A stretch of DNA of 64,000 nucleotides from Salinibacterium sp. dk2585 (GCF_008001035.1 NZ_CP042856.1:124001-188000), one strand, 5' to 3'. Numbered from the stretch's first letter, positions 1 through 8,629 are shown. Translations and numbers: made by a program. Notes: generated by a model from the sequence alone, not told the origin.

Positions 1-41
1 GTGACGCGTCAACAATAACTCGTAGTGGTTGACGCGTCAAC
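1..41. promoter_or_regulatory. Paired palindromic operators upstream of the MarR gene
   Basis: The 14-base perfect palindrome GTTGACGCGTCAAC lies at 28-41, and a second copy of its core, TGACGCGTCA, lies at 2-11. The centres are 28 bases apart. Two matching palindromes immediately before a MarR-type start codon are what autoregulated MarR genes usually show, so binding by that regulator is inferred. The left copy touches the window edge, so its full arm and any divergent gene cannot be seen. Confidence 0.65.
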
Positions 42-63
42 TAAGCGGTACAATTGTCGGATC

Positions 64-576
64 ATGGCCGCAGCATCCGAGATCGACGACAGCGAGTGGA
101 TGGCGTGGCGTGGCCTACAGGTCATGCAACGCCAGCTCCACGCCGCCCTCGAGGAGCGACTGCAGGCGGATGCCTCGATCTCGACCCCCGACTTCGAAGT
201 GCTGTCCACGCTCGCGAGCGCCGAGCGCAACGCACTGCGAAGCGGCGACCTCGCCCTGCTCATGGGATGGGAGAGGAGCCGCCTCTCGCACCAGGTGCGC
301 CGCATGGAATCGCGCGGCCTCATTCGCCGTCGCGAGTGCGAGACCGACCTGCGCGGCACCTGGATCGAACTGACGGATGCGGGACGCGACGCCGTCTCCG
401 CCGCACTACCCGACCACAGGGCCGCACTGCGCAGCCTCTTCTTCGACCTGCTCAGTGACGACGAGAAGGCGGCCCTCGCGAAGGTTGCCGACAAGGTCAT
501 CGGGGCGATGGAACCGGGCGCGTGCGACCTAGCTGAACGCGTGATGGGATCACCAGAGCCCGACGCGGTGCGCTGA
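64..576 (+). CDS. MarR-family transcriptional regulator
   Basis: This is a 170-residue protein with the size and layout of MarR winged-helix repressors. It has an N-terminal dimerisation helix, a central helix-turn-helix (around residues 60-90, containing GWERSRLSHQVRRMESRGLI), a basic wing (RRRECETDLRGTWIELTDAG) and a C-terminal helix. The ATG at 64 was chosen because the MAAASEIDD start follows the operator palindromes; an upstream in-frame start would overlap them. MarR proteins bind palindromes as dimers and release DNA on binding phenolic or other small ligands. The ligand is unknown. The nearest downstream gene is a cation ATPase 118 bases away, but no shared control is evident. Confidence 0.88.
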   Translation: MAAASEIDDSEWMAWRGLQVMQRQLHAALEERLQADASISTPDFEVLSTLASAERNALRSGDLALLMGWERSRLSHQVRRMESRGLIRRRECETDLRGTWIELTDAGRDAVSAALPDHRAALRSLFFDLLSDDEKAALAKVADKVIGAMEPGACDLAERVMGSPEPDAVR

Positions 577-694
577 GGCGAGGCATCCGCTCGTCCTCTC
601 TGGGGAGCGACCGCGTCACCACGTTTACTCAGGCGGGAGGCGTTTCATAGCTCCTGCAGGAGGGAGCGGCGATGGCGAACTGGAGCACCGCCTG

Positions 695-3493
695 GTGTCT
701 GGCGACGCGTTCGTGACGGGCCCGGTCGCCGACCTCCACCTGCTCGACGCCAGCGTCGTCGCGCAGCGGCTTGGGGTCGATCCGGCCGCGGGCCTCTCGA
801 GCGAGGAGGCGGCTAGGCGCCTCGCTGACGATGGACCCAACGAGCTGCGCGGCGCTCCCCCCGTGCCCGCCTGGCGCAAGTTCCTGGCGCAGTTCCGCGA
901 ACCCCTCACCTACCTCCTCCTCACGGCCGTAGCGATCTCGCTCATCGCGTGGCTACTGGAGGGGGCGGAGAGCGTGCCCATCGACGCGGTCGTGATCGCC
1001 GCGATCATCGTGCTCAACGCCGTACTCGGCTACACCCAGGAGGCAAAGGCGGAGGATGCCGTGGCGGCGCTCGGCACGATGACCGCGGCGATGTCGACCG
1101 TGATGAGGGACGGCGCGCTGGCGACGGTTCCCTCGGCGGAACTGGTGAGGGGCGACATCCTGGTGCTGGCCGAGGGAGACTCGGTCGGCGCGGACGCGCG
1201 GCTCGTTACCGCGAGCGCACTGCGCATCCAGGAGGCGTCGCTCACGGGAGAGAGCGAGGCTGTCACCAAGTCGGCGGGGACCCTGAGAGGGAGTACCTCG
1301 CTCGGTGATCGCGTGAACATGGTCTACAAGGGCACCTCCGTGGTGCAGGGTGTTGGCCGCGCCGTCGTCACGGGCACCGGAATGCACACCGAGGTGGGGG
1401 CCGTCGCCCAGATGCTCGACGAAACCACGGAGGCCCCAACGCCGCTGCAGATTGAAACCGCGCGCATCGGCAGGATGCTCGGGGTCGTCGTCGTGGCGGT
1501 GGCGCTCGTCGTCATGATCACCATCGTGCTCTTCTCGGGAGTGAGGACACCCAGCGACTTCGTCGTGGTGCTGCTCCTCGGCGTCTCCCTCGCTGTCGCG
1601 GCGGTGCCGGAGGGTCTGCCCACGATCCTCTCGGTCGTGCTGGCGATCGGCGTGCAGCGGATGGCCAAGCGCAACGCTGTCGTGAAGAAGCTCAGTTCGG
1701 TCGAGGCGCTGGGGTCGGCATCGGTGATCTGCACAGACAAGACGGGCACGCTCACGCGCAACGAGATGACGATCGAGCGGGTGGTCACCCTCTCGGGGCG
1801 GGCTGAGATCTCGGGGGTCGGCTACAAGCCCTCGGGAGCCGTGTTGAGCGACGGCGAGGAGCTCTCGGGGCAGCAGCGGCGCGAGGTGCAGGCCGTGCTG
1901 ACCGCGGGGTGCCTCGCCAACAACGCGCAGTTAACTCAGGTGGATGCGGAATGGCGCATCCAGGGTGACCCCACCGAGGCATCCTTTCTGGTCGCGGCGC
2001 GCAAGCTCGAGCGAGACCCGCGGGCGGGCGAGCGGTTCGAGCGGCGCGAGGAGATTCCCTTCACCTCTCAGCGCAAGATGATGTCGACGGTGCACGGCGA
2101 CACGAACGACGGCAGGCTCGTCCTCTTCAGCAAGGGTGCGCCCGATGTGCTGCTCGGTCGCTGCACACGCATCCAGTGGGGTGACACTGCGGTGCCACTC
2201 ACGGAGGAGCTGCGCCGCCGGGCGCTCGACGCCGTGGAGGCGCTGTCAGGTCAGGCCTTCCGCACGCTGGGGGTCGCGTATCGCAGGGAGAACGAGGGGG
2301 AGCGCTGGACGCAGCTCGACGAGTCCCTCGAGCACGACTTGGTGTATCTGGGGGCGGTCGGCATCATCGACCCGCCGAGAGCCGAGGCGAGGGCGGCGAT
2401 CGCGGAGGCCCACCGGGCAGGCATCCGCATTGTCATGATTACCGGCGATCACCCCGCCACGGCCGCGAGGATCGCGACGGATCTGGGCATCGTGACGGCG
2501 CCGGCGCGAGTCGCCAGCGGCGCGGAACTCGACGACCTTGACGATGACGAACTACAGATGCTGACCCGGGAGGTGTGCGTCTACGCCCGAGTGGCGCCGC
2601 AACACAAACTGCGGCTCGTTGATGCCCTCCAGGCGGACGGGCAGATCGTGGCGATGACAGGGGACGGCGTGAATGATGCCCCGGCGCTCAAGGCGGCGGA
2701 CATCGGCGTCGCGATGGGCATCACGGGCACCGAGGTGACCAAGGAGGCCGCGCGCATGATCCTCGCCGACGACAACTTCGCCACGATCGTCGCGGCCGTG
2801 CGCCAGGGCCGGATGATCTTCGACAACATCAAGAAGTTCCTGCGCTATCTGTTGTCCTCCAACGTGGGAGAGGTGCTCACGGTGTTCCTGGGGGTTGTGC
2901 TCGCGGGCGTGATCGGGCTGTCCGAGCCCGGCAGCGAGGCGCTCGTGCTGCCCCTGCTCGCTACCCAGATCCTGTGGATCAACCTCATCACCGATTCCGC
3001 CCCAGCTCTTGCGATGGGGGTGGATCCCGAAGTCGACGACGTGATGGCGCGCAGGCCCCGCGCGCTCACCGATCGGGCGATCGACGGTCGAATGTGGGGC
3101 GGCATCGTCTCCATTGGACTCGTGATGGCCGTCGCGACGCTGTTCGCGATTGACCTGTTCTTGCCAGGCGGACTTGTGGAGGGTGACGACTCCCTTGAGG
3201 TGGCGCGCACCGCGGGGTTCACGACCCTCGTCTTCGCCCAGCTGTTCAATGCGCTCAATGCACGCTCCGAGACGAGCAGCGCCTTCCGTGACCTGTTCGC
3301 CAACCATTGGCTCTGGGGTGCGATCGGCCTCGGCGCCGTGCTGCAGGTCGCGGTCGTGCAGCTGCCATTCCTGCAGCTCGCCTTCGGCACCGCCAGCCTC
3401 GACTTCGCTCAGTGGGCCATCTGCATAGCGCTGGGCTCCACCGTGCTCTGGTACGACGAGTTGCGCAAGCTCGTGCTGCGGTCCAGTTCGTAG
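695..3493 (+). CDS. Cation-translocating P-type ATPase (type II, calcium-pump-like)
   Basis: This 932-residue membrane pump has the full set of P-type ATPase motifs. They are the actuator TGES at residues 184-187, the PEGLPT ion-site helix, the phosphorylation motif DKTGTLT with Asp348 as acceptor, and the hinge TGDGVNDAP from residue 655. C-terminal transmembrane helices contain the NLITD-type element seen in calcium and sodium/potassium-type pumps. Length and the N-terminal cation-ATPase domain fit family II pumps; the transported ion cannot be fixed from sequence, with Ca2+ most likely. The start is uncertain: the GTG at 695 gives the open frame, but a much better ribosome-binding site (AGGAGGGAG) precedes an ATG at 672 in another frame that ends after 14 codons. 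Confidence 0.92.
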   Translation: MSGDAFVTGPVADLHLLDASVVAQRLGVDPAAGLSSEEAARRLADDGPNELRGAPPVPAWRKFLAQFREPLTYLLLTAVAISLIAWLLEGAESVPIDAVVIAAIIVLNAVLGYTQEAKAEDAVAALGTMTAAMSTVMRDGALATVPSAELVRGDILVLAEGDSVGADARLVTASALRIQEASLTGESEAVTKSAGTLRGSTSLGDRVNMVYKGTSVVQGVGRAVVTGTGMHTEVGAVAQMLDETTEAPTPLQIETARIGRMLGVVVVAVALVVMITIVLFSGVRTPSDFVVVLLLGVSLAVAAVPEGLPTILSVVLAIGVQRMAKRNAVVKKLSSVEALGSASVICTDKTGTLTRNEMTIERVVTLSGRAEISGVGYKPSGAVLSDGEELSGQQRREVQAVLTAGCLANNAQLTQVDAEWRIQGDPTEASFLVAARKLERDPRAGERFERREEIPFTSQRKMMSTVHGDTNDGRLVLFSKGAPDVLLGRCTRIQWGDTAVPLTEELRRRALDAVEALSGQAFRTLGVAYRRENEGERWTQLDESLEHDLVYLGAVGIIDPPRAEARAAIAEAHRAGIRIVMITGDHPATAARIATDLGIVTAPARVASGAELDDLDDDELQMLTREVCVYARVAPQHKLRLVDALQADGQIVAMTGDGVNDAPALKAADIGVAMGITGTEVTKEAARMILADDNFATIVAAVRQGRMIFDNIKKFLRYLLSSNVGEVLTVFLGVVLAGVIGLSEPGSEALVLPLLATQILWINLITDSAPALAMGVDPEVDDVMARRPRALTDRAIDGRMWGGIVSIGLVMAVATLFAIDLFLPGGLVEGDDSLEVARTAGFTTLVFAQLFNALNARSETSSAFRDLFANHWLWGAIGLGAVLQVAVVQLPFLQLAFGTASLDFAQWAICIALGSTVLWYDELRKLVLRSSS

Positions 3494-3545
3494 GCACGCT
3501 GCCCATGCTCACCATGATGTTGAGTCAGGTGCTCCGGCGTGATGC

Positions 3546-3887
3546 TCATACTGCGCTCAACGCCTTGGCTGCGGCCTCCAGTGCGCCGTCGGTGATGGCG
3601 TAGTAGGCCCACCGCCCGCGCTGTTCGCGCGTGACGAGCCCGGCATCCGTCAGCAGTTTCATGTGGTGCGAGACGGTGCCCTGCGAGAGGCCGACGGGCT
3701 CTGTGAGGTCGCAGACGCAGGCCTCGCCGCGCTCGCCGGCGGCGATGAGGGAGAGCAGGCGGATGCGCGTGGGGTCGCCGAGCGCCTTGAAGACGCGGGC
3801 GATGCGCTCGGCCTCGTCGACGCTGATCGCTGGCGTTGCGCCGGTGCTGCAGCAGTTCGCGTCGGTGACAGTGGCGGGCAGGGTCAT
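3546..3887 (-). CDS. arsR: ArsR-family arsenic-responsive repressor (cluster 1)
   Basis: This is a 113-residue ArsR/SmtB winged-helix protein. It contains the canonical metalloid-sensing segment ACVCDL (Cys-x-Cys before the recognition helix), followed by SQGTVSHHMKLLTDAGLV, the DNA-reading helix, and a RGRWAYY wing. As(III) or Sb(III) binding to the cysteines releases such repressors from DNA. The ATG at 3887 was preferred over an upstream in-frame start because the latter would lie in the divergent promoter. It is transcribed divergently from the arsO-like gene, with a perfect inverted repeat between them, so control of the whole ars operon is likely. A CC pair near the N-terminus (ANCCSTG) could contribute a further metal site. 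Confidence 0.93.
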   Translation of the reverse strand: MTLPATVTDANCCSTGATPAISVDEAERIARVFKALGDPTRIRLLSLIAAGERGEACVCDLTEPVGLSQGTVSHHMKLLTDAGLVTREQRGRWAYYAITDGALEAAAKALSAV

Positions 3888-3914
3888 GTCACCATCATTC
3901 CACGTATTGACATT

Positions 3915-3948
3915 CTTCGATAGATAGCTCACAGTCGTCGTATCGAAG
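3915..3948. promoter_or_regulatory. Probable ArsR operator in the divergent ars promoter
   Basis: CTTCGATA at 3915-3922 is repeated in perfect inverted form as TATCGAAG at 3941-3948. The site sits between divergently transcribed arsR and the arsO-like gene. A TTGACA element at 3907-3912 overlaps the left side and could be the -35 box of the rightward promoter. Assignment to ArsR is by position. Confidence 0.6.
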
Positions 3949-3970
3949 TTTCTCAATCTGAGGAGAGCGG

Positions 3971-5281
3971 ATGTCGCAGTACCCCGTCATCGTCATCGGC
4001 GCGGGCCCACAGGGTCTCGCCGCGGCGGCACACCTGAGTGAGCGCGGCCTCGACGCGATTGTGCTCGAGCGCGGCACGACCGCCGGGTCCGCCGTGTCGG
4101 AGTGGGGCCACGTGCGCATGTTCTCCGCATGGCCCGAGCTCGTCGATGCCGCCTCCGCCCGCCTTCTCGAAGCGACGGGCTGGACGGCCCCGGCGAGCGG
4201 CTACCCGACCGGCGCGAAGTGGGCCAGCGAGTACCTCGTTCCTCTCGCGAATGCCCTGGGTGACCGCATCCGTTTCGGAACCCGGGTCACAGGGGTGAGC
4301 CGCCTCGGCCGCGACAAGGTCGCCGACAGCAATCGCGCCGCACAGCCCTTCGTCGTGCACGCGGTCGGCCCAGACGGCAGCGAACAACGGATGCTCGCTC
4401 GCGCCGTCATCGACGCAAGCGGCACCTGGCAGCGCCCCGCCCCGGCGGGTGCCGACGGCCTCCCCGCGCTGGGGGAGCCGGGCAATCGCCGCGTCTCCTA
4501 CCGGATTCCCGATGACGTCTCCGAGTGCGCGGGGCGCCACCTGGTCGTCGTCGGCGCCGGACACTCGGCCATCCACGCGGTGCTGCGGCTTGCCGAGCTC
4601 GGGCGGAGGGAGCCGAGAACGCGGGTGACGTGGGCGCTGCGCCGTGGCAGCGCAGGGAATGTCTTCGGCGGCGGTGACTCGGACGGGCTCCCCGAGCGTG
4701 CCGCCTTGGGTGCGCGTGCGCGCGAGCTGGTGGATGCGGGCCTCGTCACCCTGGTGACGGGATTCCGGGTGGCCGAATTCCGCACCGCGGGCGACAGCGT
4801 GACCGTCGTCTCGCAGGATGGCCGCGAGATCGCGGACGTCGCACACGTCTACGCCCTCACCGGCTTCCGCCCAGACACGAGCATCCTCTCCGAACTGCGC
4901 ATCGACCTCGACCCCGCCCTCGAGGCGGTCGCGGGAATCGCCTCAGAGATCGACCCCAACCTCCACTCCTGCGGCACGGTCGCGGCGACGGGCGCGAGGC
5001 AGCTCGCCCAGCCCGAGCCGGGATTCTTCATCGTGGGCGCCAAGAGCTACGGCCGGGCCCCCACCTTCCTCGCCCTCACCGGCTACGAGCAGGTGCGCAG
5101 TGTCGTCGCGCACCTCGCGGGCGACCGCGAGGCCGCCGAACGCAACGAACTCGTGCTGCCCGAGACGGGTGTCTGCGGCGGCTCCGGTGACCTCGGCGAC
5201 GAGGCGGCGGGCGGATGCTGCGCCCCGCCCGTGATCCAGATCGGCCTTCGCCCCGGCGCAGCGGTGGGCGCGGAAGCGTGA
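3971..5281 (+). CDS. arsO: ArsO-like flavin-dependent monooxygenase of the arsenic cluster
   Basis: This 436-residue FAD/NADPH oxidoreductase starts almost directly with the dinucleotide-binding fingerprint VIVIGAGPQGLAAAA. A second Rossmann motif (LVVVGAGHSAIHAVL) lies near residue 195, which is typical of class B flavoprotein monooxygenases. Genes of this type, called arsO, are known in actinobacterial arsenic islands beside arsR, acr3 and arsC; a role in processing arsenicals is proposed but the reaction is not settled. The C-terminus carries clustered cysteines (GVCGGS and GGCCAP) that may bind thiophilic metalloids. The start has a good AGGAGA site five bases upstream. Its stop overlaps the acr3 start, which indicates translational coupling. 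Confidence 0.85.
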   Translation: MSQYPVIVIGAGPQGLAAAAHLSERGLDAIVLERGTTAGSAVSEWGHVRMFSAWPELVDAASARLLEATGWTAPASGYPTGAKWASEYLVPLANALGDRIRFGTRVTGVSRLGRDKVADSNRAAQPFVVHAVGPDGSEQRMLARAVIDASGTWQRPAPAGADGLPALGEPGNRRVSYRIPDDVSECAGRHLVVVGAGHSAIHAVLRLAELGRREPRTRVTWALRRGSAGNVFGGGDSDGLPERAALGARARELVDAGLVTLVTGFRVAEFRTAGDSVTVVSQDGREIADVAHVYALTGFRPDTSILSELRIDLDPALEAVAGIASEIDPNLHSCGTVAATGARQLAQPEPGFFIVGAKSYGRAPTFLALTGYEQVRSVVAHLAGDREAAERNELVLPETGVCGGSGDLGDEAAGGCCAPPVIQIGLRPGAAVGAEA

Positions 5282-6402
5282 GCATCGCGACGGAGGCCAC
5301 GCCCGTGGCATCCGCTGCTCGTCGCATGTCGACGCTTGACCGCTGGCTTCCCCTCTGGATCGCCCTCGCGATGGTCGGCGGGGTGGTCTTCGGGCGTTTC
5401 GTGCCGGGACTGTCTGAGCTGCTCGCGCGCCTCGAGATCGGTGGCATCTCGGTGCCCATCGCGCTCGGCCTGCTCGTGATGATGTACCCGGTGCTGGCGA
5501 AGGTCCGCTACGACAGGGTGGCCGCCGTCACGGGCGACAAGAAGCTGCTCGTGTCGTCGCTCGTGCTCAACTGGCTCGTCGGCCCCGCCCTCATGTTCGC
5601 GCTCGCCTGGCTGCTGCTGCCCGACCTGCCCGACTACCGCACCGGCCTCATCATTGTGGGGCTCGCGCGCTGTATCGCAATGGTCGTCATCTGGAACGAC
5701 CTCGCCTGCGGAGACCGCGAGGCCGCCGCCGTGCTGGTGGCGATCAACTCGGTGTTCCAGGTGTTTGCCTTCTCGGTGCTGGGCTGGTTCTACCTCGCCC
5801 TGCTGCCGGCCTGGCTCGGGCTCGACACGCAGGGGCTCGACATCTCGATGGGGGAGATCGCCGTCAACGTGCTCATCTTCCTCGGCATCCCCCTCCTGGC
5901 GGGGTTCGCGTCCCGCTTCATCGGGGAACGCCGCAAGGGCCGCGAATGGTACGAGACGAAGTTCGTGCCCCGCATCGGCCCGTGGGCGCTGTACGGCCTG
6001 CTGTTCACGATCGTGCTGCTTTTCGCCCTGCAGGGTGAGCAGGTCACGTCGAACCCCACGGATGTCGCGCGCATCGCCCTGCCCCTGCTCGCCTACTTCT
6101 CCGTCATGTGGTTCGTGGGGTTGCTCGCGGGTCGCGCGCTGCGTCTCGGATACGCGAGGTCCACAACGCTCGCCTTCACGGCCGCGGGCAACAACTTTGA
6201 GCTCGCGATCGCCGTCGCCATCGGAACCTTCGGCGCGACATCCGGTCAGGCGCTCGCCGGGGTCGTCGGACCGCTGATCGAGGTGCCGGTGCTCGTCGGC
6301 CTCGTCTACGTGTCGCTCTGGCTGGCCCGCAAGTGGTTCAACACCGACCCGTATGCCCTGCAATCTGCCGGGCCATCCCCCCAGCAAGGAGCATCCAAAT
6401 GA
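5278..6402 (+). CDS. acr3: ACR3-family arsenite efflux permease, copy 1
   Basis: This 374-residue integral membrane protein has about ten hydrophobic helices. It carries the ACR3 signature around the essential cysteine (VIWNDLACGDREAA), preceded by the second conserved segment GLARCIAMV. ACR3 carriers export As(III), and sometimes Sb(III), using the proton motive force. The start is a GTG overlapping the arsO stop in a GTGA arrangement; the reading frame extends further upstream but those residues lack ACR3 similarity. The arsC gene overlaps its stop. A close paralogue sits in the second arsenic cluster near 25 kb; by eye roughly nine in ten residues are the same. Confidence 0.95.
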   Translation: MSIATEATPVASAARRMSTLDRWLPLWIALAMVGGVVFGRFVPGLSELLARLEIGGISVPIALGLLVMMYPVLAKVRYDRVAAVTGDKKLLVSSLVLNWLVGPALMFALAWLLLPDLPDYRTGLIIVGLARCIAMVVIWNDLACGDREAAAVLVAINSVFQVFAFSVLGWFYLALLPAWLGLDTQGLDISMGEIAVNVLIFLGIPLLAGFASRFIGERRKGREWYETKFVPRIGPWALYGLLFTIVLLFALQGEQVTSNPTDVARIALPLLAYFSVMWFVGLLAGRALRLGYARSTTLAFTAAGNNFELAIAVAIGTFGATSGQALAGVVGPLIEVPVLVGLVYVSLWLARKWFNTDPYALQSAGPSPQQGASK

Positions 6403-6800
6403 CCTCAAGCAAGCCCTCCGTTCTCTTCGTCTGCGTGCACAACGCGGGCCGCTCCCAGATGGCCGCCGGCTTCCTACGCCACCTCGGGGGCGACCGCATC
6501 GAGGTGCGCTCCGCCGGGTCGATGCCGGCCGATCAGATCAACCCGATCGCGGTCGAGGCGATGGCGGAACTCGGCATCGACATCGCGGGCGAGCAGCCCA
6601 AGGTGCTGACGACGGATGCCGTGCAGGAGTCGGATGTCGTCATCACGATGGGCTGCGGCGACGTGTGCCCGATCTTTCCCGGCAAGCGCTACGAGGACTG
6701 GGAGCTCGACGACCCCGCCGGCCAGGGCCTGGAGGCGGTGCGGCCGATCCGCGACGACATCCGCGCCCGCATCGAACGCGTACTGAGTGATCTGATCTGA
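6399..6800 (+). CDS. arsC: Arsenate reductase, low-molecular-weight phosphatase type, copy 1
   Basis: This 133-residue protein has the phosphatase-fold active-site loop CVHNAGRSQ (Cys-x5-Arg) near its N-terminus. It also has a downstream cysteine pair in MGCGDVCP and the C-terminal YEDWELDDP segment. This is the form of ArsC used in actinobacteria with mycothiol/mycoredoxin (arsenate-mycothiol transferase). It converts arsenate to a form reduced to arsenite, which the upstream ACR3 exports. The start ATG overlaps the acr3 stop (ATGA). It is nearly identical to the arsC gene at 26.9 kb. Electron-donor assignment is from family knowledge. Confidence 0.93.
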   Translation: MTSSKPSVLFVCVHNAGRSQMAAGFLRHLGGDRIEVRSAGSMPADQINPIAVEAMAELGIDIAGEQPKVLTTDAVQESDVVITMGCGDVCPIFPGKRYEDWELDDPAGQGLEAVRPIRDDIRARIERVLSDLI

Positions 6801-6812
6801 CGGGTCTCCACT

Positions 6813-6888
6813 GCAACTTCGGAGATTCGGCGACACACCGAGACGGCCGGTCAGATCCGGCGGCGTGTCGCCGTTCTTCCGTAGTTGC
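6813..6888. repeat. Long imperfect inverted repeat after ars cluster 1
   Basis: Two 28-base arms (6813-6840 and 6861-6888) match at 22 of 28 positions when one is inverted, around a 20-base loop. Partial pairing continues outward through GACGGG at 6799-6804 and CCCGTC at 6895-6900. It follows arsC directly and could serve as a terminator, but it is far longer than one needs and has no T-run. It may instead be a small dispersed palindromic element. Confidence 0.6.
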
Positions 6889-6926
6889 GGTGACCCCGTC
6901 GACGTGGCCTGGCGTACGGTCGAACT

Positions 6927-7241
6927 ATGGACCAACCGGCGCAGGGGGTGCAGCTCGAGCTGTACTCGTCGAGCTTCTGCGCCGCCTGCCGCCAGACCCG
7001 CACTGTGCTGCACCAGGTCGAGCGGATGCTCCCGCGCCTGTCGCTGGTCGAGCGCGACATCGCCGCCCATCCTGACCTGGCGGAACTCGACAACATCGTG
7101 GCGACGCCCACCGTGATCATCCGTTCGCCCGACGGAGCAGAGGTGCAGCGGGCGACGGGCGTCCCCTCGGTCGCACAGGTGCTGCACGCGGTCGCGCTCG
7201 CGACGGATGCGCCCCCTCAGGATTCAGGAACGCGCGCCTAA
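6927..7241 (+). CDS. Small thioredoxin/glutaredoxin-fold protein
   Basis: This 104-residue protein has a thioredoxin-like beta-alpha start and a redox-type CAAC motif in SSSFCAACRQTRTVL. The cis-proline region is ATPTVII, and a short tail follows. Thioredoxin-family proteins reduce disulfides or mixed thiol adducts in the cytoplasm. Arsenic islands with arsO can carry a thioredoxin gene (arsT), so a link to the preceding cluster is possible. However, a long hairpin and 126 bases separate it from arsC, which argues for independent transcription. The length matches small actinobacterial thioredoxin-family proteins rather than a full thioredoxin. The substrate is not predictable. Confidence 0.75.
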   Translation: MDQPAQGVQLELYSSSFCAACRQTRTVLHQVERMLPRLSLVERDIAAHPDLAELDNIVATPTVIIRSPDGAEVQRATGVPSVAQVLHAVALATDAPPQDSGTRA

Positions 7242-7271
7242 TCCCCCTGCGGGCGTTCTCATGCAAACGCC

Positions 7272-7326
7272 GAGTGGCCAAACTGTCCCGCGCTCGGTCG
7301 TGCCGAGTCGGAGAGTTTGGCCACTC
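7272..7326. terminator. Bidirectional hairpin with GAGTGGCCAAA stem
   Basis: GAGTGGCCAAACT at 7272-7284 pairs perfectly with AGTTTGGCCACTC at 7314-7326. It sits between convergent genes, where a two-way terminator is expected. The same stem core recurs in another intergenic hairpin near 61.4 kb, so it is also a member of a repeat family. No obvious T-run follows on either strand. Confidence 0.65.
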
Positions 7327-7345
7327 AGTGCGGAAGTGTCGACGG

Positions 7346-8629
7346 TTACGCTGTCGCGACGGCCTCAGTCTTGACGGAGTCGCTCTCGAGCATCTTGCCC
7401 TTCGTCTCGGGAAGGAAGAAGAAGACGAGCACGGCGGCGAGCAGGTAGAAGCCGGCGGTGCTGGCGAGCGCCCACGTCGGTCCGTATGCGATCGACAGGA
7501 ATCCGACCATCGCGGGTGCCGCAGCGCTGATGGCGCGGCCCGTGTTGTAGATGAAGCCCTGCGCGAAGGCCCGGATCTCGGTCGGGAACAGCTCGGCGAA
7601 GGTGGGGCCGAACCCGCTGTAGAAGCCGGTGCCGACGAACGCCATGATCGCTCCGAAGATGATGATCGCGACATCCCCTTGGATGAACATGAAGACGGGC
7701 ACCATGATCGCGGCGGCGGCGAAGAATGACATGAAGGTCTTGCGGCGGCCGATGCGGTCGGAGATGTAGCCAAAGCTGATGAAGCCAGCGGCGGCACCCA
7801 CCTGCATGATCACGATCCAGGTGGTCGACTTCAGCAGGTCGAGACCCTGGCCGCCCTCGGCGACGGGCGTAGCGAGGTAGCTCGGGATCCAGGTGAAGAG
7901 GCCCCAGTATCCGCACGACGCCGCGGCCGTGAAGCCGAGGCACGCGAGCACGGCCTTCGGATGTTCGGCGAAGAGCTTCTTGACGGCACCCTTGGCGCTG
8001 ACGCGCTTGGAGTCCTTCCAGATCTGCGGCTCCTCCGTGTTGTGGCGCACCCAGAACGCGAGCACGGCGGGGATCACGCCCACGAAGAACGCCCAGCGCC
8101 AGCCGCCGAGCGGGATCGCGATCGCGGCGACGATGGCGGCGAGCGCGTAGCCGGTCGCGAAGGCGCTCTGAACCCACGCCATGACCTTGCCGCGGTGGCG
8201 GGCGGGCCACGTCTCGGAGACGAGCGCGGCCCCGGCGCCCCATTCGCCACCCACGCCGAGCCCCACGATGATGCGGAAGACGAAGAGCATCTGCAGGTTA
8301 GGTGCGAAACCGCACAGCAGGGTTCCGATCGAGTAGCAGAGGATGCTCAGCATCATGGATTTCGTGCGGCCTATGCGGTCAGCGATGAAGCCGAAGACGA
8401 TGCCGCCGAACGCTGATGCGATGAGGGTGGCGGATGCGACGAGACCGGCGACCCCAGCATCCGCATCGAATTCGGCGATCACGTAGGTGATGACGAACGA
8501 GAAGATGATGAGGTCCATCACGTCGAGCATCCAGCCCATGTAGGCGCCCGCGAAGGCACGCCACTGGTTCTTGGTCGCTCCGCGGTACCAGGGACCTGTC
8601 GCGGTCTCTTCAGTGGCCTGGGATGCCAT
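7346..8629 (-). CDS. MFS transporter, aromatic-acid or metabolite:proton symporter type
   Basis: This 427-residue major facilitator protein has twelve predicted helices. It has the loop 2-3 signature (GFIADRIGRTKSMMLS), its second-half counterpart (GYISDRIGRRKTFMS), and an early Asp-rich helix (YMGWMLDVMDLIIFSFV) typical of the aromatic acid and sugar-acid symporters. The ATG at 8629 is preceded by AGGAGA; the frame stays open upstream but without a ribosome-binding site. It is divergent from the cupin gene across an inverted-repeat operator and near meta-cleavage pathway genes. Uptake of an aromatic acid or its breakdown product is therefore a reasonable inference, but the substrate is not proven. 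Confidence 0.88.
   Translation of the reverse strand: MASQATEETATGPWYRGATKNQWRAFAGAYMGWMLDVMDLIIFSFVITYVIAEFDADAGVAGLVASATLIASAFGGIVFGFIADRIGRTKSMMLSILCYSIGTLLCGFAPNLQMLFVFRIIVGLGVGGEWGAGAALVSETWPARHRGKVMAWVQSAFATGYALAAIVAAIAIPLGGWRWAFFVGVIPAVLAFWVRHNTEEPQIWKDSKRVSAKGAVKKLFAEHPKAVLACLGFTAAASCGYWGLFTWIPSYLATPVAEGGQGLDLLKSTTWIVIMQVGAAAGFISFGYISDRIGRRKTFMSFFAAAAIMVPVFMFIQGDVAIIIFGAIMAFVGTGFYSGFGPTFAELFPTEIRAFAQGFIYNTGRAISAAAPAMVGFLSIAYGPTWALASTAGFYLLAAVLVFFFLPETKGKMLESDSVKTEAVATA

Noticed and set aside
5083-6408. Long minus-strand open frame opposite acr3
   Set aside because: It is antisense to a certain ACR3 gene. Its composition (rich in His, Arg, Glu, Gln) is typical of shadow frames in high-GC DNA.
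6927-7241. Calling the thioredoxin-fold gene arsT outright
   Set aside because: Distance from arsC and an intervening hairpin argue for separate transcription, and its similarity to known ArsT was not testable here.
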